6,592 nt of DNA, from contig UQWV01000082.1 in the NCBI GenBank assembly GCA_900544845.1, forward strand, positions 1-6,592, written 5' to 3'. The notes below the pieces were generated by a model that searched no databases, had not been told where the DNA came from, and saw nothing but the letters and a program-made list of their open reading frames with translations. Of this stretch, positions 1 through 4,360 are shown piece by piece; the stretch's first letter is position 1, and each line of letters opens with the position of its first letter. The position numbers were made by a program, and so were the translations under genes. Source of the stretch: an uncultured Collinsella sp. GTDB taxonomy: Bacteria; Actinomycetota; Coriobacteriia; Coriobacteriales; Coriobacteriaceae.

Positions 1-67
1 CCCACCCCCCCCCCCCCCCCCCCGGGCCCGGGGGGGGGGGGGGTGTTTTTTTGGCGGCCCCCCCCCC
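1..67. other. Low-complexity homopolymer blocks, probable contig-end artefact
   Basis: The window opens with a C run of 19 (5-23), short GGG and CCC blocks, a G run of 14 (30-43), a T run of 7 (46-52) and a C run of 10 (58-67). Nothing like this occurs elsewhere in the window. Poly-G and its complement poly-C at read or contig ends are a known artefact of two-colour sequencing chemistry, so I read this as false or collapsed sequence rather than biology. Credible sequence begins at about 68. Confidence 0.8.
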
Positions 68-80
68 GGCCCAGCTCACG

Positions 81-97
81 CTAGCGCCAAGCGCTAG
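81..97 (-). other. Short perfect hairpin overlapping the rubrerythrin stop codon
   Basis: CTAGCGC (81-87) and GCGCTAG (91-97) form a perfect 7-bp stem with a 3-nt loop. The stem includes the rubrerythrin stop codon at 94-96. It could be the core of a 3'-end structure or terminator for the rrf2-mutY-rbr transcript. No T-tract follows on the minus strand, and the sequence just beyond it is the suspect homopolymer region, so the real downstream sequence cannot be judged. Confidence 0.35.
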
Positions 98-633
98 TAG
101 TTCACCACCTGCTCCTCAAAGTACGCCTTCGGGTGGTTACACACCGGGCACACTTCGGGCGCCTCGGCACCAACGTGCAGGTGCCCGCAGTTCAGGCACT
201 TCCACACCTTCACGCCCTCGCGCTCAAACACCTCGCCCGACTCAATGCGCTCAACAAGCTTGTTGTAGCGCTCCTCGTGAGCCTTCTCGACAGCACCGAC
301 GCCACGGAACTTTGCGGCAATCTCGGTAAAGCCCTCCTCCTCGGCGGTCTTGGCGAACTCGTCGTACATCGTAGTCCACTCGTAGTTCTCGCCCGCAGCG
401 GCATCACGCAAGTTATCCAGGGTGTCGGGAACGGCGCCGTCGTGCAGATACTTAAACCACAGCTTGGCGTGCTCGGACTCGTTGCCCGCCGTCTCGGCAA
501 AGATATTCGAGATCTGAACGTAGCCATCCTTCTTGGCCTTAGATGCGTAGTAGCGATACTTGGTATGCGCCTGGGACTCACCGGCAAAAGCGGTCTCGAG
601 GTTCTTCTTGGTTTGAGAGTTCTCAAAATCCAT
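94..633 (-). CDS. rbr: Rubrerythrin (peroxide-reducing non-haem diiron protein)
   Basis: A cytosolic 179-residue rubrerythrin, which in anaerobes reduces hydrogen peroxide to water with electrons from NADH-linked reductases. The N-terminal ferritin-like four-helix domain (about 1-135) shows the diiron ligand pattern E19, E52-x-x-H55, E82, E85 and E116-x-x-H119. The C-terminal rubredoxin domain has CLNCG (146-150) and CPVC (162-165) for one Fe(SCys)4 site. This is the classical order, not the reversed one, and the length is close to the family norm of about 190. I chose the ATG at 633 over an in-frame start at 723. The family begins with MDF-like sequence here, and GAAGGGAAG lies just upstream as a ribosome binding site. 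The 30-residue extension has no family character. It is the last gene behind rrf2 and mutY, 114 nt after mutY. No convincing promoter is visible in that gap, so co-transcription is likely, though a local promoter is not excluded. Confidence 0.95.
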   Translation of the reverse strand: MDFENSQTKKNLETAFAGESQAHTKYRYYASKAKKDGYVQISNIFAETAGNESEHAKLWFKYLHDGAVPDTLDNLRDAAAGENYEWTTMYDEFAKTAEEEGFTEIAAKFRGVGAVEKAHEERYNKLVERIESGEVFEREGVKVWKCLNCGHLHVGAEAPEVCPVCNHPKAYFEEQVVNY

Positions 634-747
634 AGGTGTACTTCCCTTCAACACATGCCGCCCGTAGGCTTGGAGCGGCCTTGTCTTTAGGATGCCCTCA
701 TGTCGAAAATCTAAACCTTGCAATCCTGTTTTTCAGATTCGGGCGGG

Positions 748-1653
748 CTACACGCTTAGCCAGCGGTCGCCCTCCACGCGGCAAAAGCCCTCACGCTCCA
801 AGTCGGCCAAAATGCCTGCGACAAGATCGCGATCGACCGGCTCGCGGCCTGCCGCCGTCTCCATTTCGTTGACACCCGCCACGGCCTCGGCGAGCGTAAT
901 GCCCGCCGGCTGCCCATCGCGCGCCGCTAGCAGCATGCGCACAATATGGGCGCGCTTTTGACGGCGCGAGCCCTCAAACTTGGACTGACGGCTATAGCTC
1001 GCCGAGCGCCTGGACGGATTGGGCAGCGTCTTCTTAAGATACGCGCCATAATCCAGCAGCGCGTAATACCATGCGCGCGGCGTGTCGGCATCATCGAGCG
1101 GCACGGCAAAGGGAGCAATCTCATCCGCCGTCGTACCGGGAGCCGCCGGACAGGCGGCCCGAATCAGCGGCACCAGCTCGCGATCGGGAACGGCCGGCAC
1201 ATCGGGAAAGAAATGATGAAGAAAGACCGTGCGCACGTTGGTCTCCAGATACACACCCGGTAGATCGAACGCAAACGACCGGATGCCCTGCGCCGTCGCC
1301 GGGCCAATACCGGGCAGGGCGACCAGGTCGCGCGTCTCACGTGGAAACTCCCCACCCCAGTCTTCCATAACGCACTGAGCGGCTCTATGAAGTGCCAGGG
1401 CGCGGCGATTGTAGCCCATCCCCTGCCACGCATCCAAGACATCGGAAGGGGCGGCCTGGGCAAGCGCCTGCACGGTTGGAAAGCGATCGAGCCACGCGGG
1501 CATACGCGCCTCCACACGCGGCACCTGCGTTTGCTGCAGCATAACCTCGGAAAGCCAAATAATGTACGGGTCGCGCGTGCGGCGCCACGGAAGGTCGCGA
1601 TAACGCAGGACCCCTTCCGAACGAATCATCGAACGAAAGGGGTCCTGAATCAT
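748..1653 (-). CDS. mutY: MutY-like A/G-specific adenine DNA glycosylase, clusterless variant
   Basis: A 301-residue HhH-GPD base-excision repair glycosylase, expected to remove adenine mispaired with 8-oxoguanine. Family hallmarks are LPW (21-23), SEVMLQQTQV (35-44) with catalytic Glu36 (E. coli Glu37), GMGYNRRA (78-85) and the helix-hairpin-helix ALPGIG (112-117). It departs from E. coli MutY in three ways. The catalytic Asp138 position reads Glu (YLETNV, Glu137). The Cys-X6-Cys-X2-Cys-X5-Cys iron-sulfur loop is absent and replaced after DYGAYLKK (201-208) by a basic stretch with QSKFEGSRRQ (223-232); only C94, C168 and C291 exist. The Nudix-like C-terminal domain that reads 8-oxoG is missing, and residues about 233-301 look like a small winged-helix. 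The frame is intact, and I recall a related clusterless subfamily in other bacteria, so I do not read it as broken. AAGGAG seven nt before the ATG supports the start. It lies 21 nt after the Rrf2 gene, implying one operon. The exact substrate is less certain than the fold. Confidence 0.85.
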   Translation of the reverse strand: MIQDPFRSMIRSEGVLRYRDLPWRRTRDPYIIWLSEVMLQQTQVPRVEARMPAWLDRFPTVQALAQAAPSDVLDAWQGMGYNRRALALHRAAQCVMEDWGGEFPRETRDLVALPGIGPATAQGIRSFAFDLPGVYLETNVRTVFLHHFFPDVPAVPDRELVPLIRAACPAAPGTTADEIAPFAVPLDDADTPRAWYYALLDYGAYLKKTLPNPSRRSASYSRQSKFEGSRRQKRAHIVRMLLAARDGQPAGITLAEAVAGVNEMETAAGREPVDRDLVAGILADLEREGFCRVEGDRWLSV

Positions 1654-1674
1654 GGCTATGCTCCTTATGCGGCG

Positions 1675-2160
1675 TTATTCCTCCCGGTAAGCGCACGCGC
1701 AGGTGGCGTACTCGGGAAACGCTTCGCGGTCGGCGAACTTGGGATCGACGGCCGGGAACTGGCGGTGAGCGACGATGTCGCCGAGCGAAACGGAATCGAG
1801 GTAGTCGCGCATCAACGCCTGGGCTCCGGCCCACAGGGGATGATAGCAGCACGTGCCCATGCGCGCACAGTCACCATCGGGCGCGGTGCAATCGTTCATA
1901 ACCATAGGGCCCTGAACGGCCTCGACGACCTGGCGGATAGTAACGTCGTCCGGACTGACCTTGAGACGCATGCCACCGTGGACGCCACGCAGGCTCTCCA
2001 CAATACCGGCCTGGACCAAACCGTGCTGAATCGAGCGGGCAAACGAATACGGGACATTGACCTCTTCGGCAGCGGTGCGAACAGAAAGCAAACGCTCCGG
2101 ATCCTCGGCAAGCATCGCCAGCATGCGAAGGGCGTAATCAGTCTTCCTCGATATGTCCAT
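1675..2160 (-). CDS. Rrf2-family transcriptional regulator with candidate Fe-S cysteines
   Basis: A 161-residue Rrf2 regulator (relatives IscR, NsrR, RsrR). Residues 1-65 form the winged helix-turn-helix: MDISRKTDYALRML opens it, the recognition helix lies around 36-48, and the wing carries SLRGVHGGMRL. The sensory region has C91, C98 and C104 (C-X6-C-X5-C), plus C105 and H107, matching the layout that binds a [2Fe-2S] or [4Fe-4S] cluster in this family. An added CxC pair (C154, C156) ends the protein. I chose the ATG at 2160 because MDIS is the canonical Rrf2 N-terminus and AAAGGGG precedes it; an in-frame start at 2268 would add 36 residues of no family likeness. It is first in a run with mutY and rbr, so it is probably an autoregulator and local regulator responding to oxidative or nitrosative stress or cluster status. 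Which signal it senses cannot be read from sequence. Confidence 0.9.
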   Translation of the reverse strand: MDISRKTDYALRMLAMLAEDPERLLSVRTAAEEVNVPYSFARSIQHGLVQAGIVESLRGVHGGMRLKVSPDDVTIRQVVEAVQGPMVMNDCTAPDGDCARMGTCCYHPLWAGAQALMRDYLDSVSLGDIVAHRQFPAVDPKFADREAFPEYATCACAYREE

Positions 2161-2185
2161 TTTTCCCCTTTCAAGGAATACGAAC

Positions 2186-2212
2186 AGCTCGAACGAGCTC
2201 CGGGGCCGAGCT
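2186..2212 (-). promoter_or_regulatory. Overlapping alternative hairpins in the rrf2 mRNA leader
   Basis: Two inverted repeats share the middle AGCT element. AGCTCG (2186-2191) pairs with CGAGCT (2194-2199) around a 2-nt loop, and AGCTC (2196-2200) pairs with GAGCT (2208-2212) around a 7-nt loop. They cannot form together. The set sits about 15 nt upstream of the rrf2 ribosome binding site. It matches no riboswitch family that I recognise, and a regulatory role is inference. Confidence 0.35.
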
Positions 2213-2320
2213 TGTGTCGAGACGCTAAATGACCGCCAGGACATCCAAATGGTAAATCGGATATCCACTGAGTGCCGCGCTTGGAGCGAAATGCATCAAA
2301 TGCGGCGCACAGTGCAATTT

Positions 2321-2349
2321 AGTATAACCTAACCCCCTGTCTCGTTGAA
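2321..2349 (-). promoter_or_regulatory. Predicted promoter of the rrf2-mutY-rbr operon
   Basis: On the minus strand a TATACT -10 box (2321-2326) lies exactly 17 nt from TTCAAC (2344-2349), a weak -35 that matches consensus at three positions. The -10 box is one base off consensus. A start near 2314 would leave a leader of about 150 nt before the rrf2 ATG at 2160. The weak -35 suits a regulated promoter. Confidence 0.55.
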
Positions 2350-2353
2350 CAGG

Positions 2354-2365
2354 TGTTGCGCAACA
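2354..2365. promoter_or_regulatory. 12-bp perfect palindrome, candidate operator
   Basis: TGTTGCGCAACA is a perfect 12-bp palindrome lying 4 bp upstream of the predicted -35 box of the rrf2 operon. A looser outer dyad, TGAACA (2346-2351) with TGTTCA (2373-2378), nearly shares its centre. Dyads at this place suit a homodimeric regulator such as the adjacent Rrf2 protein, but the match to a known Rrf2-family site is not established. Confidence 0.4.
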
Positions 2366-2483
2366 AAGCTGTTGTTCAGACAGATATACTTATTAGATTT
2401 TACTTTCGTTCCCGAAGGCGCGGGGATTCTGGGCGAAGATGCACCGGGGCGATCGTTCTATCGAAACAAAGTGCATCAAACGC

Positions 2484-2511
2484 AAAAAGCCACGTCCGAA
2501 GACGTGGCTTT
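2484..2511 (-). terminator. Intrinsic terminator of tRNA-Asp
   Basis: A perfect 11-bp stem (2486-2496 with 2501-2511) has a 4-nt loop that reads TTCG on the minus strand, an exceptionally stable tetraloop, and is followed there by TTTTTG. It begins 8 nt after the tRNA 3' end. The stem carries T residues at its other end too, so weak activity on the plus strand is possible, but no plus-strand gene needs it. Confidence 0.92.
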
Positions 2512-2519
2512 AATTGCGT

Positions 2520-2597
<78 letters not shown>

Positions 2598-2643
2598 AGG
2601 CAGACGTTCGCGTTTGTTTCCGCTCGCGTGCGCTGCGGGGATT

Positions 2644-2696
2644 AGTATACACAGAAGTCTGTCCGGCGCGCAACAACTTTTTTGAAAAAATTTTTC
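2644..2696 (-). promoter_or_regulatory. Predicted tRNA-Asp promoter with A/T-rich upstream element
   Basis: On the minus strand TATACT (2644-2649) is the -10 box, 18 nt from TTGCGC (2668-2673) as a partial -35. Immediately upstream, 2674-2696 consists of runs of A and T, as in UP elements that bind the RNA polymerase alpha subunit at strong stable-RNA promoters. A start near 2637 leaves about 40 nt of 5' leader to be processed from the tRNA. Confidence 0.6.
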
Positions 2697-2705
2697 GATC
2701 CCTCC

Positions 2706-2850
2706 GGGAGGGTCTCCGGGGCCGGCTGGCGCGGGTTAAGTTTGCTGCTCTACAGTCCTGCGCAAGACGGAAAGCACATTAAGTGCTTTCCTTTGCGTGC
2801 GGAACTCGCGACAAACTTAACCCGCGCCAGCCGGCCCCGGAGACCCTCCC
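2706..2850. repeat. 145-nt element with perfect 39-bp inverted repeats
   Basis: Positions 2706-2744 and 2812-2850 are exact reverse complements over 39 bp. They enclose a 67-nt centre with its own hairpin: GGAAAGCAC (2769-2777) pairs with its complement at 2783-2791 around ATTAA, extended by CGCAA (2761-2765) with TTGCG (2793-2797). The whole could extrude as a cruciform or fold as a long RNA hairpin. It has no protein-coding content and no T-tract at its ends, so it is not an ordinary intrinsic terminator. The small size, perfect termini and intergenic position just upstream of a tRNA promoter resemble a MITE or a genome-specific palindromic repeat. I see no clear target-site duplication. 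Confidence 0.85.
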
Positions 2851-2965
2851 TGCCGTCACATTGTTCGAGCCGTTGTTGTTGCTCGCCGCTTCGCGGCTCG
2901 GCGGCCCCGTTCTCCGAGGTGGGGTTGTCTAAGGTTCTTGTTGAAACTCGGCCTTTGGCTCAAAG
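2851..2965. other. Intergenic stretch of unknown role with competing hairpins
   Basis: No gene is visible between the inverted-repeat element and the phosphodiesterase terminator. The stretch holds GCCGC (2885-2889) facing GCGGC (2893-2897) over a TTC loop. A longer alternative pairs CGAGCCG (2866-2872) with CGGCTCG (2894-2900) around a TTGTTGTTG-containing loop. No promoter or small open frame with a ribosome binding site is convincing on either strand. Confidence 0.4.
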
Positions 2966-3000
2966 AAAAACGGGGGATGCATTGTGCATCCCCCGTTTTT
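2966..3000 (-). terminator. Strong intrinsic terminator after the metallophosphodiesterase
   Basis: A perfect 16-bp stem (2966-2981 with 2985-3000) with a TTG loop has a GC core of CGGGGGATGC flanked by A5 and T5. It starts 8 nt past the stop codon at 3008 and gives a T-tract on the minus strand. Because the stem ends are A5/T5, it can work in both directions. Confidence 0.95.
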
Positions 3001-3007
3001 GTTGCGG

Positions 3008-3475
3008 TTAGTCTAGGTCAATAAACTTGGCGCTTAGGATCTTGCCGTCTTTTACTAGCATCCTGGCCATGGTGGGGCCTCGGGTGCCTCTGGGGTAGCT
3101 GGCGCTGCCCGGGTTGAGGACTAAGCAGCGGCCCACTTGGGCTTCTTTGGTTACGTGGGTGTGGCCGTTGATGGCTACGTCTACGGATCCCACCGGAAGA
3201 TCTTCGCGGTAGTGGGCTACGGCGAATTTGAGGCCTTCGTAGGTAAAGAGCGCAAGACGGTCTACATCGGGACCGTAGTCGCGGTAGTAATCGTTGTTGC
3301 CCAGTACGGCCCGCACGGGGGCGATGGTGCATAGGTGCTCGTAGTCCATCTCTGACGTGAGGTCGCCAGCGTGGATAATCAGGTCTGCGCCCTCAAGCTC
3401 ATCCAAGAGCGCAGGCGAAAGATAGCCGTGGGTGTCCGAGATGATGTCGATGCGCTTGGCGCTTGCACTGTTCAT
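3008..3475 (-). CDS. YfcE/MJ0936-type metallophosphodiesterase
   Basis: A 155-residue single-domain calcineurin-like phosphoesterase of the YfcE/MJ0936 group (COG0622), cytosolic with no signal peptide. Members hydrolyse phosphodiester bonds with a dinuclear metal centre, often Mn or Ni in vitro; the physiological substrate is usually unknown. The metal and catalytic motifs are all present in order: SDTHG (13-17; D14, H16), HAGD (35-38), GNND (59-62), the AVAHY histidine (H88) and NGHTH (103-107; H105, H107), followed by the typical NPGS (121-124). Length is near the family's 155-185. I chose the ATG at 3475, preceded by GGAAGGGA, rather than an in-frame start at 3517 that would begin inside the T-tract of the upstream terminator. 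It is an isolated gene, bounded by terminators on both sides, so it presumably has its own promoter in the roughly 40 nt upstream; I could not assign boxes there. Confidence 0.92.
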   Translation of the reverse strand: MNSASAKRIDIISDTHGYLSPALLDELEGADLIIHAGDLTSEMDYEHLCTIAPVRAVLGNNDYYRDYGPDVDRLALFTYEGLKFAVAHYREDLPVGSVDVAINGHTHVTKEAQVGRCLVLNPGSASYPRGTRGPTMARMLVKDGKILSAKFIDLD

Positions 3476-3515
3476 GGGATCCCTTCCGCAAAAAAACGAT
3501 TCGGCAGATACATAC

Positions 3516-3564
3516 AAAAAAGCCCCACGGCTCCGCAGACGATGGGTCTACAGGGCTGCGGGGC
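3516..3564 (-). terminator. Intrinsic terminator of the glycosyltransferase-kinase-regulator operon
   Basis: On the minus strand an outer stem, GCCCC (3522-3526) with GGGGC (3560-3564), is prolonged past a bulge by GCAG (3535-3538) with CTGC (3556-3559). T6 (3516-3521) follows. It begins 8 nt after the response regulator stop codon. The stem is imperfect, but the position and T-tract make a terminator the natural reading. Confidence 0.8.
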
Positions 3565-3571
3565 CAGTGTG

Positions 3572-4288
3572 CTAGAGACTCAGAGCCTTCTTGAGCGGCA
3601 CGACGCGGCGGCGCGAAACCGGCACGCGTTCGTCGACGCCCGTAATGCCCAGCTGGATGGCGCCCGAGGGCACCGTCTCGACGTCCGTGACGCACGCCAA
3701 GTTGACGATATAGCGGCGGTGAACACGGAAGAAGCCAAAGTCGCAGAGCTTGGCCTCAAACTGCGCCAGCGAGGTCGTCGACAAAAAGCGATCATCGACG
3801 GTATAGATGCAGGAGTAATCGTCCTTGGCCATGATAAAGCGAATGTCGTCCACGGGAATGAGCACCTTGCGGCCGCCCTTTTCCACCGGGATACGCTCGA
3901 TGGTCACCTTGCTGTCCGTAACCGGCTTGGCGCGTTGCATGACCTTCTCGATCGCGCGATCCAAGCGAGCTTCCTCGACCGGCTTCATCAGATAGTCGAC
4001 GGCATCCACGTCGAATGCCTCGACCGCATGGTCGCTATACGCAGTCACAAACACGATCGCCGGCGGATTTTTAAGCTTATGCAGCGCCTCGGCAAGTTGC
4101 AGGCCCGAGGCACCGGGCATCGAGATATCGAGAAACACGACATCCACGCGACTTTCCATAAGCATCTCGATGGCGGAGCGGACGCTCGACGCCTCCGTGA
4201 TCGTGCCGATCTTGCCCGTTTGCTCGAGCAGGAAGCGAAGCTCCGAGCGAGCCGGCGCCTCATCATCCACAATCATCGCACGCAGCAT
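3572..4288 (-). CDS. LytTR-family response regulator (LytR/AgrA type)
   Basis: A 238-residue cytoplasmic response regulator. Residues 1-120 form the receiver domain, with the acidic pocket D8-D9, phosphoacceptor D54 in VFLDISMPG, T82 in VTAYS and K102 in MKPVEEA. Residues about 126-236 form a LytTR DNA-binding domain, with the FFRVHRRYIVNL strand-loop (187-198) and VPVSRRRVVPLKKAL (222-236). LytTR domains bind imperfect direct repeats, often upstream of envelope, transport or virulence genes. I chose the ATG at 4288, where the conserved receiver start MLRAMIVDDE begins and GAAAGG lies about 10 nt upstream. An in-frame TTG at 4309 is possible but would place that ribosome binding site inside the coding sequence. 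The partner is the kinase gene 72 nt upstream; a terminator follows. Targets are not apparent in this window. Confidence 0.95.
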   Translation of the reverse strand: MLRAMIVDDEAPARSELRFLLEQTGKIGTITEASSVRSAIEMLMESRVDVVFLDISMPGASGLQLAEALHKLKNPPAIVFVTAYSDHAVEAFDVDAVDYLMKPVEEARLDRAIEKVMQRAKPVTDSKVTIERIPVEKGGRKVLIPVDDIRFIMAKDDYSCIYTVDDRFLSTTSLAQFEAKLCDFGFFRVHRRYIVNLACVTDVETVPSGAIQLGITGVDERVPVSRRRVVPLKKALSL

Positions 4289-4313
4289 AGGGATAAAACC
4301 TTTCGTCAACTAA

Positions 4314-4351
4314 CTACGCCGGGCATCCATCGCATGACGTTGAGCCCGTAG
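4314..4351 (-). other. Hairpin between kinase and response regulator genes
   Basis: CTACG (4314-4318) pairs with CGTAG (4347-4351), and GGC (4322-4324) with GCC (4344-4346), leaving a 3-nt bulge and a 19-nt loop. No T-tract follows on the minus strand, so it is not a terminator. It may be an mRNA stability or processing site that sets the ratio of kinase to regulator; this is inference. Confidence 0.3.
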
Positions 4352-4360
4352 CCTTTTATT

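Noticed and set aside
51..329. Plus-strand open frame rich in Pro, Ala and Ser at the window start
   Set aside because: It begins inside the homopolymer artefact and overlaps rubrerythrin antisense; low-complexity composition with no family resemblance.
634..747. A separate promoter for rubrerythrin in the gap after mutY
   Set aside because: TTGCAA and TTCGACA-like strings occur, but no -10 box lies at a proper distance. I leave co-transcription as the default.
748..1653. Loss of the MutY cluster cysteines through a frameshift or pseudogenisation
   Set aside because: The frame continues through plausible conserved sequence (DYGAYLKK, QSKFEGSRRQ) to a folded-looking C-terminus, and similar clusterless homologues are known, so it is more likely a natural subfamily.
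1387..2232. 281-codon plus-strand open frame antisense to the Rrf2 regulator and mutY
   Set aside because: Both opposing genes have clear conserved motifs and ribosome binding sites. Long antisense frames are expected at this GC content.
2385..2390. Plus-strand TATACT as a promoter -10 box
   Set aside because: No matching -35 box at 16-18 nt upstream and no plus-strand gene downstream; the AT-rich stretch explains it.
2706..2850. CRISPR repeat or phage attachment site
   Set aside because: Only one inverted pair and no direct repeats with spacers. No integrase gene is present, and no duplicate of the tRNA 3' end is seen in the window.
2682..3011. 109-codon plus-strand open frame across the inverted-repeat element
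   Set aside because: It runs through both repeat arms and the phosphodiesterase terminator; no ribosome binding site and no protein-like composition.
3371..4351. 326-codon plus-strand open frame antisense to the response regulator
   Set aside because: Its translation, rich in His and Arg, has no domain likeness. The minus-strand gene carries complete receiver and LytTR motifs.
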